Assembly (NCBI GenBank): GCA_003697365.1
Contig: RFGP01000031.1
Coordinates: 1 to 42,023, forward strand
Direction: 5' to 3'
DNA from: Chloroflexota bacterium
GTDB taxonomy: Bacteria; Chloroflexota; Anaerolineae; Aggregatilineales; J027
DNA length: 42,023 nt
The notes beneath the pieces were generated by a model. It did no database searches. It had not been told where the DNA came from and was given only the letters and a program-made list of their open reading frames with translations. Of the stretch, positions 1 to 8,974 are shown in pieces. Position 1 is the first letter of the stretch; each line of letters opens with the position of its first letter. The position numbers were made by a program, and so were the translations under genes.

Positions 1-6
1 TAAACA

Positions 7-31
7 CAAAAAGACCAGCTAGTGCTGGCCT
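7..31 (-). terminator. Rho-independent terminator of tRNA-Leu
   Basis: Read on the minus strand, a 7-bp GC-rich stem (GGCCAGC / GCTGGTC, one G-U pair) closes a 4-base loop (13-30) and is followed directly by five T residues. It sits about 15 bases after the 3' end of the tRNA, as expected for its terminator. Confidence 0.8.
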
Positions 32-44
32 TTTGTAGAGAGTG

Positions 45-126
45 TACCGGAGGTGGGACTTGAACCCACACGGTTTTCACCACACGAGTTTGAGTCGTGC
101 GCGTCTGCCAATTCCGCCACTCCGGC
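45..126 (-). tRNA. tRNA-Leu (anticodon CAA)
   Basis: The reverse complement folds into a class II tRNA of 82 nt. It has a 7-bp acceptor stem starting GCCGGAG, closed by one G-U pair at its end, a D-arm with GGCGGAATTGGCAGACG, an anticodon loop CTCAAAC giving anticodon CAA, a long variable arm, and a T-arm with GGGTTCAAGTCCC. The discriminator base is A at position 45. CCA is not encoded (the next bases are CAC). A consensus promoter lies just upstream and a terminator just downstream, so this is an independent transcription unit. Confidence 0.95.
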
Positions 127-141
127 TTTTATCAGAACGCA

Positions 142-170
142 AATATACATGATTCTAAAGCTGCCGTCAA
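142..170 (-). promoter_or_regulatory. Sigma70-type promoter for tRNA-Leu
   Basis: On the minus strand TTGACG (170-165) and TATATT (147-142) are separated by exactly 17 bases. The predicted start is about 10 bases before the mature tRNA end at 126. The site lies between the tRNA and the divergent sigma gene, which also argues against a sigma-factor start inside the tRNA. Confidence 0.75.
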
Positions 171-184
171 CGGCAAAAAGCAAA

Positions 185-832
185 ATGGCGAACGAAAACG
201 AATTTCTATCTGCAGCACAACATGGCGATGTTCATGCTTTTAATCAACTAGTGCTTTTGTATCAGGATACTGTATATAGTGTTGCTTATCGAATTTTGCA
301 AGAACCACACCTTGCTGCAGATGCGACACAAAATGCATTTATCTCTGCCTATCAGCATATTGATCAATTTAAGGGTGGAAATTTTAAGGCTTGGTTATTA
401 CGGATTGTCACAAACCAATGCTACGATGAATTACGTCGCCAAAAGCGTCACCCTAATAATTCACTAGATTCCATGCTTGAAGATAATGATCGGGATAGCT
501 TACCATTTGAAGCCGATAGCCATCATCAACTCGACATCATGGGGCGATTTGACGATCCAGAGCAAGCACTCTTACGCCAAGAACTACAAAATGCAATAGA
601 GGAATGCTTGCGAAAATTAGCAGAAGGATACCGTATTATCGCGATTTTAGTCGATGTGGAAGGCATGAGTTATGAAGAGGCAGCAAGTATTAGCGCTATT
701 TCGCTAGGCACTGTGAAATCTCGACTTAGTCGTGCAAGAGCGCGTTTAAGAGATTGTTTACAACAGTATCAGGAACTTTTACCTGCTCAGTTTCGTTTTA
801 CAGATACTAATGATGATACTTCATCAGCATAA
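185..832 (+). CDS. ECF-type RNA polymerase sigma factor
   Basis: This 215-aa protein is an RpoE/SigW-like ECF sigma factor that would direct RNA polymerase to stress or envelope promoters. Region 2 is visible early (FNQLVLLYQDTVYSVAYRIL, then DATQNAFISAYQHIDQF and FKAWLLRIVTNQCYDELRRQ). Region 4 has the helix-turn-helix MSYEEAASISAISLGTVKSR followed by the usual basic LSRARARLRD. The reading frame is open back to 53, but that start lies inside the tRNA gene and another ATG at 149 lies within the tRNA promoter. ATG 185 gives a normal ECF N-terminus (FLSAAQHGDVHAFNQLV). No clear ribosome binding site precedes it. It is followed 45 bases later by an anti-sigma-like gene, the usual arrangement. 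Confidence 0.85.
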   Translation: MANENEFLSAAQHGDVHAFNQLVLLYQDTVYSVAYRILQEPHLAADATQNAFISAYQHIDQFKGGNFKAWLLRIVTNQCYDELRRQKRHPNNSLDSMLEDNDRDSLPFEADSHHQLDIMGRFDDPEQALLRQELQNAIEECLRKLAEGYRIIAILVDVEGMSYEEAASISAISLGTVKSRLSRARARLRDCLQQYQELLPAQFRFTDTNDDTSSA

Positions 833-877
833 AAGCTATGCAAACAGGGAAAATAAGTACGGAGCATATACGCTATA

Positions 878-1783
878 ATGAGACCGAATCTCTCGCCAGA
901 AGATTTGCTGGCGTTATCTGCTTATCTTGATAATGCGTTAAACGATGAAGAGCGAAAAGCTCTTGAGCAACGGTTGAGTACTGATGATTTTTTACGACAG
1001 GAACTTGAACGGTTACGTCGCACCGTATACTTAATGCGAAGCCTAAAACCGATCAAAGCGCCTCGTGATTTTACACTAGACCCTACTCTGCATAGCATTT
1101 CTAAACAAACACGCATTATTCGACTGACTCAATGGCAGGCCATTGGGTTAGCCATTGCGGCTATTTTGCTTTTATTTATCGGATTCAGTATATTGCCCGC
1201 TGTGTTTGAACAAAGTGAAGATGAAACCCCTGAGCTCGCTATTTATATACCATCCTCTCCGACAATAGCCGACCTCACTCAAGACGATATAATGATGACT
1301 ATGCCAGCACCAGCTGTTACCGCAGAAGCGTTTGCCACGCCAACACTTATGGCTACTCAGCAGATGTTTACCTTTTCTCATACACAAGTAGCGACAATAC
1401 TACCATCGCGAACAATTCAAGAGAACGAAATTGCTGCCGAGAGAGGAGGAGAAGCACCTTCTGCTAGTGACACAAACGGCAATACACTCAGAGAAACACC
1501 GCCCTCTCCAAGCGTCAACCAAGAACCTAACATAGCAGCTGCAATGCCAATGGCATCGCCTACATTCAACGAATCTACGAGCTTCTCTCCTGAAGAAGAT
1601 AGTGATATATCTAATGATTTTGCCGATACAGCAACTGAAAATAGTGATGAGGCAGTGGTTGCAGAAGCCGCAGAAGAACGCGAAGCAGATATGGTTCTGT
1701 ACACTATAAATAGAATATACCAGAATATCCGAACAGCACTTGTAAACTTTATTGAGGCGTTGGTGAAGAATGTATCCCATTAA
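878..1783 (+). CDS. Membrane-anchored anti-sigma factor-like protein
   Basis: This 301-aa single-pass membrane protein sits directly after the ECF sigma gene, so it is probably its cognate anti-sigma factor. The N-terminal ~75 residues (ALSAYLDNALNDEERKALEQ, then RRTVYLMRSLKPIKAPRDF) resemble the helical sigma-binding domain of RsiW/ChrR-type proteins. The usual zinc-binding H-x3-C-x2-C motif is absent, so it would be a metal-free type. A transmembrane segment follows at about 90-110 (AIGLAIAAILLLFIGFSILP). The rest is a low-complexity Ser/Thr/Pro/Glu-rich outer segment of about 190 residues. Its last 14 bases overlap the next gene, which suggests translational coupling. The pairing with the sigma factor is inferred from context. 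Confidence 0.65.
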   Translation: MRPNLSPEDLLALSAYLDNALNDEERKALEQRLSTDDFLRQELERLRRTVYLMRSLKPIKAPRDFTLDPTLHSISKQTRIIRLTQWQAIGLAIAAILLLFIGFSILPAVFEQSEDETPELAIYIPSSPTIADLTQDDIMMTMPAPAVTAEAFATPTLMATQQMFTFSHTQVATILPSRTIQENEIAAERGGEAPSASDTNGNTLRETPPSPSVNQEPNIAAAMPMASPTFNESTSFSPEEDSDISNDFADTATENSDEAVVAEAAEEREADMVLYTINRIYQNIRTALVNFIEALVKNVSH

Positions 1784-2276
1784 TTACTGTGTATGTTGCG
1801 GCAGCCCAATGGTTGATCGCGAAATATTTGGTGCAGTACGCCGAGTATGTGCAGAATGTGGATTTGTGCACTTTCGTGATCCTAAAGTGGCCGTAGTTGT
1901 TGTCATCCAAAATGAAGGGCAACTTCTACTTGTGAAGCGTAAGTTCAACCCTGAAAAAGGAAAATGGGCATTGCCTGCCGGATACGTTAATGCACTTGAA
2001 GACCCCCGTTCGGCTGCTGTTCGTGAAGCCTATGAAGAAACTGGCTTAAGTGTTGAAATTGAACAACTATTGGATGTTCTTTACAATCCACCTGCTCCCG
2101 ATGGTCAACCATCCGGTGCCTCCATTGTGATTCTCTATTCGGCTCGCGTTATTGGCGGTATATTAGAAGCTAAAGATGACGCTGAAGAAGTAGGATGGTT
2201 TAAGTCCGATACTCTGCCAGAAATCGCTTTTGAGAGCACTTGGCAAGCTGTTCGGTTATGGTTAAAAACGTCATGA
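1770..2276 (+). CDS. NUDIX hydrolase with N-terminal zinc ribbon
   Basis: This 168-aa NUDIX hydrolase would cleave a nucleoside diphosphate linked to another group. A four-cysteine zinc ribbon is at residues 8-32 (CVCCGSP, then CAECGFVHF), as in NudC-like and related proteins. The Nudix box at about 71-93 matches G-x5-E-x7-R-E-x-x-E-E-x-G-L exactly (GYVNALE, then REAYEETGL). The substrate cannot be told from sequence. The gene overlaps the end of the anti-sigma-like gene by 14 bases and ends 9 bases before the convergent SDR gene. Confidence 0.85.
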   Translation: MYPINYCVCCGSPMVDREIFGAVRRVCAECGFVHFRDPKVAVVVVIQNEGQLLLVKRKFNPEKGKWALPAGYVNALEDPRSAAVREAYEETGLSVEIEQLLDVLYNPPAPDGQPSGASIVILYSARVIGGILEAKDDAEEVGWFKSDTLPEIAFESTWQAVRLWLKTS

Positions 2277-2285
2277 ATCCAACCG

Positions 2286-3182
2286 CTAACTGACCTTGCG
2301 AGAAAGTTCCAGCCATGGCATATATCGAGTAACAAAACGCCAATACCAATCAACAATACGTGGTGCAAAGCGCTCTAATCGGATACCACCGTGTTCGATC
2401 CAATTACCACTATAGACTTCATAACGTCCTTGTACTAATGACTCAATAACTATTTCTGCAACACTTTGTGCGCTTAATACAGTATGTTGTGGAAATTGGC
2501 GCAGAACATCTTCGGCATCCGGTGAAAGCATTTCGGTGCGTATCCACCCTAGTGCCGCATATAGCACATGAATATTGGTGTCGAAAAGCTCTCGCCGTAG
2601 GCTATCGGAAAACGCGGCTAGTCCGGCTTTGCTAGCGCAGTAATGTGCAAAATAAGGAGTTGGTTCGCGCCCCATCGCGGAGCCAATGTTAACGATATAG
2701 CCTTCATTTCGCTGGCGCATATGAGGTAAGACAAGGCGTGTGAGTAAAAGCGGGGCAACTAAGTTTACTTGTAAAGTTTGCTCAATGAAGGAAGAATCTA
2801 GCTGATCATAATAATTTCCACCAGATACACCCGCATTGTTCACAAGTATATCAATCTGCCCAAATGTTCGTAACGTTTCGTCTATTAAACGTTGGCGTTG
2901 CTCTGGAATAGTAATATCTACGGGCATAACCAATACATCAGTAGCATAAGGTGCAATACGTTCAGCAACACGACGTAGGCGATCTTCGCGCCGCGCCGCC
3001 AAAACTACCTTAGCCCCACGTCGCGCAAATACTTCTGCGAATGCTTCCCCCAACTCTGAAGATGCCCCCGTAATAATTACCACTTTGTTTTCTAATACCA
3101 TAATTGAATGTCGGGGTGATAAGAAACGCCATAACCAATATCCCACACCAACAATGCCAAAACTCGCTAATAATTTTTTCAT
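2286..3182 (-). CDS. SDR-family NAD(P)-dependent oxidoreductase
   Basis: This 298-aa classical short-chain dehydrogenase/reductase has a Rossmann fold. The cofactor motif TGASSELG is at 38-45, NNAG at 115-118, the catalytic serine in NIGSAM near 168, and the YCASK motif (Y181, K185) completes the active site. The basic ALAARRE-type segment after beta 2 favours NADP(H). An N-terminal hydrophobic stretch (LLASFGIVGVGYWLWRF) may anchor it in the membrane, as in several membrane-associated SDRs. The substrate is unknown. It is transcribed just downstream of the methyltransferase gene (29-base gap), so the two may be one operon. Confidence 0.85.
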   Translation of the reverse strand: MKKLLASFGIVGVGYWLWRFLSPRHSIMVLENKVVIITGASSELGEAFAEVFARRGAKVVLAARREDRLRRVAERIAPYATDVLVMPVDITIPEQRQRLIDETLRTFGQIDILVNNAGVSGGNYYDQLDSSFIEQTLQVNLVAPLLLTRLVLPHMRQRNEGYIVNIGSAMGREPTPYFAHYCASKAGLAAFSDSLRRELFDTNIHVLYAALGWIRTEMLSPDAEDVLRQFPQHTVLSAQSVAEIVIESLVQGRYEVYSGNWIEHGGIRLERFAPRIVDWYWRFVTRYMPWLELSRKVS

Positions 3183-3211
3183 GGAGGGAAGCCATCTCCT
3201 GTTCTACGGAT

Positions 3212-3997
3212 TTAAAGGTCGGCAATTTTTCGAGCAATACCGATTTGATTTACCCCTAATGCTAAAGGGGTGAATGTCGTGCGCGTCACAACTTGGGCAA
3301 ACGCCGGAACGCCAAACAGGGCAAATTGTACTTTTTTAGGTAATAATGGCAAATAAGGGACATCCCATAAGCCATCACCGAAATGCTTGATCATCTTAAA
3401 ATTGGCGGCTTCGGCCCACGCGCGCCATTGTTGTGGCGGATGTACATTGATATGAGTGGGGTCTTTGCCGATTGCGTCGGTTTTAGGGTCTTTGAATCTT
3501 CGTAAGCTGTACATAGGGTTAGGAGTAGCAAACAACCATAATCCACCATTTTGTAAAATCCGATTGATCTCGCCAAAAGTGCGCACAGGATCAGGGAGAT
3601 GTTCAACAAGATGCAATGCTACGACTACAGCAAAAGAGCCATCATCAAAAGCACTTAAATCATCAGCGCTCATCATTAACGCTGTCGCTTTAGGAGCGTT
3701 CAGTTTAGTTTGCTCAATGCTATAAGCGGCAAGATCAATACCAACACATTCAAAATCATCTTGTAGCAAACCTAGCAAATGTCCCAGCCCACAACCTAAC
3801 TCTAATAGTTTGCCGCCTTTTTGCGGAGCATAGCGGCGTACTAAAGCAGCATAATAACGACGAGCGAACCAATACATGCTATATTTTCCCATGCTACGAT
3901 CAGCATAGTTATAGTTATGAAAATAGGCTTCGCCATATTCATCCAGTATTTGCTGATCTACGCCGCTTACATTTGCTCGTTGTGGATGTTCGCTCAT
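3212..3997 (-). CDS. Class I SAM-dependent methyltransferase
   Basis: This 261-aa methyltransferase has the Methyltransf_11/UbiE-like core. Motif I is LLELGCGLGHLLGLL (about 62-76), the acidic end of beta 2 is CVGIDLAAYSIEQ, motif IV/post-II is VVALHLVEHLPDP, and IGEINRIL-like helix plus GGLWLFATPNP is the motif VI region. The C-terminal part is not diagnostic. The acceptor substrate is unknown; proteins of this shape often modify glycans, lipids or quinones. It lies upstream of the SDR gene on the same strand. Confidence 0.8.
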   Translation of the reverse strand: MSEHPQRANVSGVDQQILDEYGEAYFHNYNYADRSMGKYSMYWFARRYYAALVRRYAPQKGGKLLELGCGLGHLLGLLQDDFECVGIDLAAYSIEQTKLNAPKATALMMSADDLSAFDDGSFAVVVALHLVEHLPDPVRTFGEINRILQNGGLWLFATPNPMYSLRRFKDPKTDAIGKDPTHINVHPPQQWRAWAEAANFKMIKHFGDGLWDVPYLPLLPKKVQFALFGVPAFAQVVTRTTFTPLALGVNQIGIARKIADL

Positions 3998-4065
3998 AAT
4001 ACCTCTTCTTGTAGATTAAAATCTTCAAATATCACTTTGGCTATGCCAACGAATATGATTTTGGC

Positions 4066-4503
4066 TTAATGAATTGGATAGATCAACTGTTGTCCAATAA
4101 AAAAGCCTTGTCCATCAATCTGAATGAGTCCTTCACCAAGTTCTTTTACGCTTTCCATCAATACTGAAAGCAAGTGGGCATCACCAAAGTTTTGAAAATC
4201 ATCAGGGACACCAACGGCAATAATATTGTATGTTCGTGATAGAGCACTTAGTACGTCTTGCTGGCCGGGATAAGGTGGACGCTTGCTAACAATCTCAATG
4301 AATACAGCAACTTCAGATTGTGTGGCTGGATGCATTGTTTTCAGCAGCCCTGCGGTGAGTGGATCGTAATATGGAGCATAGTAAAAATCAAAAGTCTCAA
4401 GCCCCACAATTCTCACTCGAAAGCCAGCACGATGCATCGTGTTGAGGATGGGCAACAAGGAATCCACAGGTGTCTGCATAAAGAACCGAATTGCGTATCC
4501 CAT
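4066..4503 (-). CDS. Hypothetical protein, 145 aa
   Basis: I do not recognise this protein. An in-frame GTG at 4509 is possible, but a perfect AGGAGG (4515-4510) lies 6 bases before the ATG at 4503, which I prefer. The sequence is soluble and globular in character, with no signal peptide or membrane segment. It begins MGYAIRFFMQTPVDSLLPIL and alternates hydrophobic strands and helices (VRIVGLETFDFYYAPYYDP, then YNIIAVGVPDDFQNFGDAHL). It is located between ftsH and the methyltransferase gene on the same strand, behind the ftsH terminator. Confidence 0.6.
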   Translation of the reverse strand: MGYAIRFFMQTPVDSLLPILNTMHRAGFRVRIVGLETFDFYYAPYYDPLTAGLLKTMHPATQSEVAVFIEIVSKRPPYPGQQDVLSALSRTYNIIAVGVPDDFQNFGDAHLLSVLMESVKELGEGLIQIDGQGFFIGQQLIYPIH

Positions 4504-4552
4504 TTCCACCTCCTGCTTATGTGTTTCACAAATTGTGGCGCATTTTTATGCG

Positions 4553-4589
4553 AAAATGCTCTGCATTATTCAAATTCACAGAGCATTTT
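4553..4589 (-). terminator. Terminator downstream of ftsH
   Basis: A perfect 11-bp inverted repeat AAAATGCTCTG / CAGAGCATTTT with a 15-base loop ends in a T run on either strand. It is 42 bases after the ftsH stop codon, separating ftsH from the small unknown gene. A second short hairpin (CGCAT-TTTT-ATGCG) lies next to it at about 4539-4552. Confidence 0.7.
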
Positions 4590-4630
4590 CTTTCAGTATA
4601 GACGAACTTATGAATTGTGTTCAATCACCG

Positions 4631-6586
4631 CTAAGCCGGCGATGGTGCTGTACCAATATTAGGCAATTCGCCTCGATCACTATCTGAATAGCTAGGATCA
4701 GCACTTGGCTCTGGTGGGGTCAGAATATCTTCAGGCGTTTCAGAGACTTTCCCACCTTCTCCAACAAGCTCTAAGAATTCTTCTTGACCGATAGTCTCAA
4801 CTTCTAAAAGTCGCTCTGCTACAAGTTCTAGCTTATCACGATGTTCTAGCAAAACTTGGCGTGCAACCTCGTATTGCTGCATTACGATCTCATAAACTTC
4901 ATCGTCAATAGCTTGTGCAACTTTTTCGCCATAGTCACGTTGTTCACTGATCTCACGGCCTAAGAAGACTAATTCTTCACGTTGCCCAAAAACACGTGGG
5001 CCAAGTTTCTTGCTCATACCTAAGCGCGTGATCATCGTGCGTGCAGTGCGTGTAACACGCTCTAGGTCATTGGATGCGCCATTGGTTACTTCGCCAAAGA
5101 CTATTTCTTCAGCGACACGTCCACCCAAAAGCCCAGAGATATATTGCAAATACTCTTCAGTTGTATTGAGCACAGAATCATCTTCAGGCATTGTCCATGT
5201 GACACCGCCCGCCATGCCGCGCGGCACAATTGTCACCTTACGAACAGGATGTGCTTTGGGTAAGTAGTGATGCACAATAGCGTGCCCAGCTTCATGATAG
5301 GCAATAACACGACGTTCTTTCTCAGAGATGATGCGGCTCTTGCGTTCTGGCCCCAAAATGACTCGCTCAGTGGCTTCTTCAAAATCACGCATACTAATCG
5401 ATTTTTTGTTCTTGCGTGCTGCAACAATAGCCGCTTCATTGACTAAGTTTGCAATGTCAGCACCTGAAAAGCCGGGGATAGATTTCGCAATGACGGCAAT
5501 ATCCACATCACTTGCAAGTGGTTTGCCACGAGTATGCACTTTCAAGATCGCTTCACGCCCACGAAGATCAGGGGGATCAATAACAACACGACGATCAAAA
5601 CGACCGGGGCGCATTAATGCAGGGTCTAGAATATCAGGTCGATTAGTTGCCGCAATGATAATAATGTTGGTGTCTGTATCGAACCCGTCCATCTCTACCA
5701 AAATCTGATTGAGCGTTTGTTCACGTTCATCGTGGCTACCACCTAAACCAGCACCACGCTGACGACCGACCGCATCAATTTCATCGATGAAGATAATACA
5801 AGGACTATGGCGCTTGGCTTGCTCAAAGAGATCGCGTACACGACTAGCACCAACCCCCACAAACATCTCAACAAATTCTGAACCTGAGATGCCGAAGAAA
5901 GGCACACCAGCTTCACCAGCAACTGCTTTTGCAAGTAATGTTTTCCCTGTACCCGGACGGCCAACAAGCAACACGCCCTTAGGAATGCGCGCGCCTAGTT
6001 GAATGAATTTCTCAGGCTCTTTAAGAAACTCGACTACTTCTTGGAGTTCTTGTTTTGCTTCATCAACACCTGCCACGTCATCGAAGGTGACATTTGATTG
6101 ATCGCCAGAGAAGAGCCGCGCTTTGCTGCGTCCAAATTGCATCGCTTGGTTATTGCTACCTTGCGCTTGGCGCACCATCAGGAACAAAAACCCGCCAATA
6201 AGCAATAGAGGTAGCAATGTTCCCAAAATTCCGAGTAGTGGGCCAAGGTTGCTGCCATTATCATAGTCGATATTAACCCCGCCAACATTGCGTATTTGCT
6301 CAGGATCAGCACCATGAGACACTAGGAAATCGGCTACACCATTTTCCAAATTTTCAGGGATTTCGGTTTTATACTGTGCGGGGCCATCCTCGTTACCTTC
6401 CCAAACTTTAAGCTCACGTAAAGTAGCTTCGAGCTTGGTAACGCGCCCCTCGTTGATCATAGCGACGACATCGCTCAACGATCGATCTTCTGAAGGGCTA
6501 GTAGCTGTAAGTTGGAAGATAACAAATCCAACAATGAAGAATAGCACAATCCAAAATAGATAATTACGATAACGTGGTGTTTTCAA
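4631..6586 (-). CDS. ftsH: ATP-dependent zinc metalloprotease FtsH
   Basis: This 651-aa membrane AAA+ protease degrades misfolded membrane proteins and some regulators. Two membrane segments (about 8-26 and 114-138) flank a short outer domain. The AAA module has Walker A GRPGTGKT (209-216), Walker B IIFIDEID (264-271) and the second region of homology [21 protein letters not shown] around 313-333. The protease zinc motif is HEAGH (431-435), with the distal acidic ligand region around [20 protein letters not shown]. The second Walker A residue is R rather than the usual P (GPPGTGKT). The start is TTG: an in-frame TGA lies three codons upstream and the next Met would remove the first membrane segment. 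Its start overlaps the stop of a possible 21-codon leader ORF. Confidence 0.95.
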   Translation of the reverse strand: MKTPRYRNYLFWIVLFFIVGFVIFQLTATSPSEDRSLSDVVAMINEGRVTKLEATLRELKVWEGNEDGPAQYKTEIPENLENGVADFLVSHGADPEQIRNVGGVNIDYDNGSNLGPLLGILGTLLPLLLIGGFLFLMVRQAQGSNNQAMQFGRSKARLFSGDQSNVTFDDVAGVDEAKQELQEVVEFLKEPEKFIQLGARIPKGVLLVGRPGTGKTLLAKAVAGEAGVPFFGISGSEFVEMFVGVGASRVRDLFEQAKRHSPCIIFIDEIDAVGRQRGAGLGGSHDEREQTLNQILVEMDGFDTDTNIIIIAATNRPDILDPALMRPGRFDRRVVIDPPDLRGREAILKVHTRGKPLASDVDIAVIAKSIPGFSGADIANLVNEAAIVAARKNKKSISMRDFEEATERVILGPERKSRIISEKERRVIAYHEAGHAIVHHYLPKAHPVRKVTIVPRGMAGGVTWTMPEDDSVLNTTEEYLQYISGLLGGRVAEEIVFGEVTNGASNDLERVTRTARTMITRLGMSKKLGPRVFGQREELVFLGREISEQRDYGEKVAQAIDDEVYEIVMQQYEVARQVLLEHRDKLELVAERLLEVETIGQEEFLELVGEGGKVSETPEDILTPPEPSADPSYSDSDRGELPNIGTAPSPA

Positions 6587-6648
6587 TGCTCTTTCTCAGC
6601 CCAGAACGCAACTGGTGGCTTGCGTTTGATAGGGCTTCCTCCTTCCAT
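6583..6648 (-). other. Possible 21-codon leader ORF upstream of ftsH
   Basis: From ATG at 6648 a short frame (MEGGSPIKRKPPVAFWAEKE plus H) ends with TGA whose first two bases are the last two of the ftsH TTG start codon. The best Shine-Dalgarno-like AGGAGG in the leader lies inside this ORF, about 52 bases from the TTG. A perfect 7-bp hairpin AACGCAA / TTGCGTT (6605-6626) lies between them. No good ribosome binding site precedes the ATG, so translation is uncertain. Confidence 0.25.
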
Positions 6649-6858
6649 AGAATTTCAGCATCTGGTTTTTAGACACTTGATGAGTTTTGTCGACGTTTTT
6701 GGGTACTCATTACACAATTTGAGTAATCAAGAGTAGATACGATGATTATGAGCAATTTCCTCAAATATTTGACAACACTTATGCTTGAACTAAGTATACG
6801 CCATCTATCCTCAAATCTCTAGACTAGCGACGTTTTCATATCTTCTTCTAAGAGAAGG

Positions 6859-8031
6859 TTAGCTATAGGCTTGCCATACGAAAATCCATAATACTACTAC
6901 ACCAATAATGGCAAAGAGCGCAATTGCAGCCAAAACCATCGTCACCACATCTAATGATTGCGGTTCGGCTACTCGATACCCGCGACTGTGCATAATGGGC
7001 GGTTCTGGAGGCACAGGGTATGAATAACTAGGCTGTGCTGAACTTGCGCCATAATTGCTATAACCATAATATTGCGATGGATTTGGAGGCAAAGTTGGCT
7101 CTGTTAATCCTGTAGGTGCAGGTGCACGATAACTAGGTTGCGGTGGTGCCACAGGTGGAGCAGATGGCATTGAAACAGAACGCAATCCCGACGTTGCTTC
7201 ATGACCTTGTTCTTTAAAGGCTTCTAGAATCCTCTTTAACTGATCAGCGTCTCGCGGGCGCTGCATAGGGTCTTTAGCTAGTGTGCGTTGCACAATTTGA
7301 TCTAATGAAGAAGGCACGCGCGGGTTCAATTCTATGATGCGTGGGGGCTTGTCACGGATGTGTGCCATTGCTAATTCTTGCTGATCGTTGCCGACAAAAG
7401 GCAAACGCCCCGTTAACATCTCAAAAATCACAATGCCAATAGAGTATACATCAGCCGCTGGCGAAGGATATTCACCTTGTGCTTGTTCAGGAGCGAAATA
7501 ATGTGGGCTTCCCCAAACAATCTTTTGGCGTTCTTTAGGCACAGTGGCAGCTAGCGCCTGTGCGATACCAAAATCAGTAACTTTAACCCGATCGCCTTCT
7601 GCCAATAAAATATTTTGCGGCTTGACATCCGCATGAACTAATCCTGCCCGATGAGCATACCCAATACCAGCACACATCTGAATGGCAATATCAAGCGTAC
7701 GACGAATATCTAGCGGAGCCTCAGCTTTAATGACGCGCTTTAAATCAGGCCCATCGACAAATTCCATCACCATATAATAAGTGTTGCCATCTTGTCCAAC
7801 ATCATGCACAGTGACAATGTTAGGATGGCCCAAATTAGCCACATTCCGTGCTTCTTGCCGAAAACGTTTCAAAAATGACTCATCATGAGTAAGTGAAGGG
7901 CGCAATATTTTAATCGCAACTGTACGCCCTAACTCAAGATCAGTCGCCTTATAAATAACTGACATGCCGCCAGAACCATGCTGAGAAACAAGGCGGTAGC
8001 GTCCGTTTAATAACTGTGCATCATCCATCAT
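6859..8031 (-). CDS. PknB-type serine/threonine protein kinase with C-terminal membrane anchor
   Basis: This 390-aa Hanks-type kinase phosphorylates Ser/Thr on proteins. The glycine loop GSGGMS is at 19-24, the ATP lysine is in VAIKIL (K41), the catalytic loop is HADVKPQN (133-140, D135), DFG is at 153-155 and APEQ near 180. The catalytic motif is HAD rather than HRD, a non-RD form also common in bacterial PknB relatives. After the kinase domain (to about 275) comes a Pro/Ser/Tyr-rich linker and a C-terminal transmembrane helix (about 363-385) with only a few residues outside, so there is no outer PASTA sensor. It starts 12 bases after the MBL-fold gene, probably in one operon. Confidence 0.9.
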   Translation of the reverse strand: MMDDAQLLNGRYRLVSQHGSGGMSVIYKATDLELGRTVAIKILRPSLTHDESFLKRFRQEARNVANLGHPNIVTVHDVGQDGNTYYMVMEFVDGPDLKRVIKAEAPLDIRRTLDIAIQMCAGIGYAHRAGLVHADVKPQNILLAEGDRVKVTDFGIAQALAATVPKERQKIVWGSPHYFAPEQAQGEYPSPAADVYSIGIVIFEMLTGRLPFVGNDQQELAMAHIRDKPPRIIELNPRVPSSLDQIVQRTLAKDPMQRPRDADQLKRILEAFKEQGHEATSGLRSVSMPSAPPVAPPQPSYRAPAPTGLTEPTLPPNPSQYYGYSNYGASSAQPSYSYPVPPEPPIMHSRGYRVAEPQSLDVVTMVLAAIALFAIIGVVVLWIFVWQAYS

Positions 8032-8043
8032 GGCTGGGAGTGC

Positions 8044-8883
8044 TCACGCTTTCTGCATTGCTTGATAATGATTGAGCAACGCCTTTAGATTAGCCTCATG
8101 CAATTTTTGAACTTCACCGTTTAATGGTATACGACTTTTGCCACATTTCTCAATATCAATCGTATCAAGATATGCTTGTGGGTCAGGTTGATGAATCGCA
8201 TGTTCTACATGTTCACGGATGCAGCGCAAATATTGCAAGTCTTCTTCAAGTTTTTGTTCTACCTCTCCGCGCAATATAATTTCACCATGCCCCTGCACGA
8301 CATTTTCGTAGCCTCCGCCACGCAAGTTTTCAAGCGAACGCACAAGATCATCATAACGCCCATCAACAAAGTAGGGCACAGGCATAACTGTATCAGAGGC
8401 AAATATAATGCGATCTTCACGAATATGAACCGTAATAAGATCATCACTATGTCCGGGAGATGGACGTAACTCTAACGTCTTTTCGCCTAGTCGAATTTCC
8501 ATCCCCCCACTTTCAAAAACGAGCGTTGGTAAGCGCAATGGCACCTCTTGTAACGCAGAGGTTCGCTGTTTTGTGCGCTCTAAGCCAACTTGCCCACGAG
8601 TTTTTAAGTACTCATAACATAATGCCGAAGAAACAACAATGGCTTCAGGAAAAAAACAAGTACCATAAGTATGATCAGCGTGGTAGTGTGTGTTAATGAC
8701 ATAGCGAACTTTAGTATTGAGGCGTTGCTCAACAAATTGACGGATGGCCTTTGCCTCTTCAGGAAAAACAAGAGTATCAATAAGTATTGCGCCTGCTGAT
8801 GTGACGACTAGCCCTGCCGTTACCTGTGCATATAATTCGCTCGTAAACACATAGATGTCGTCTGCAACTCGTTCGCGCCGCAT
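8044..8883 (-). CDS. MBL-fold metallo-hydrolase
   Basis: This 279-aa metallo-beta-lactamase-fold hydrolase has the metal-binding motif HYHADH (about 66-71). Further ligands are likely in SPGHSDD, in FASDTVMP and in VQGHGEI. The sequence begins with the usual beta-strand pair DIYVFTSELYAQVTAGLVVT. It has no signal peptide. The substrate cannot be predicted; the layout resembles generic SoxH/quinoprotein-relay type hydrolases. A consensus promoter 52 bases upstream would drive this gene and then the kinase gene. Confidence 0.85.
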   Translation of the reverse strand: MRRERVADDIYVFTSELYAQVTAGLVVTSAGAILIDTLVFPEEAKAIRQFVEQRLNTKVRYVINTHYHADHTYGTCFFPEAIVVSSALCYEYLKTRGQVGLERTKQRTSALQEVPLRLPTLVFESGGMEIRLGEKTLELRPSPGHSDDLITVHIREDRIIFASDTVMPVPYFVDGRYDDLVRSLENLRGGGYENVVQGHGEIILRGEVEQKLEEDLQYLRCIREHVEHAIHQPDPQAYLDTIDIEKCGKSRIPLNGEVQKLHEANLKALLNHYQAMQKA

Positions 8884-8934
8884 AAGCTCGTTTCAAAATT
8901 CTTTGGCCAGAAAAGAGGCTAAACCTATGGAGTT

Positions 8935-8963
8935 AGTATAATGCTTTACGCATGGCAATTCAA
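8935..8963 (-). promoter_or_regulatory. Sigma70-type promoter for the MBL hydrolase-kinase unit
   Basis: On the minus strand TTGAAT (8963-8958) and TATACT (8940-8935) are 17 bases apart, about 52 bases before the MBL gene start. Its -35 box is only 11 bases from the -35 box of the divergent rplY promoter. Confidence 0.6.
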
Positions 8964-8974
8964 GACAATTCGTG

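Noticed and set aside
53-184. N-terminal extension of the ECF sigma factor
   Set aside because: The first 44 codons run through the tRNA-Leu gene and its promoter; the encoded residues do not resemble sigma factors. ATG 185 is preferred.
1400-1780. Minus-strand 126-aa and 95-aa frames
   Set aside because: Antisense shadows of the low-complexity Ser/Glu-rich stalk of the anti-sigma-like protein.
6769-6800. Plus-strand TTGACA followed by a TATAC-like box
   Set aside because: No plus-strand gene follows; it would only transcribe antisense to the kinase gene, and the spacing to the best -10 is poor.
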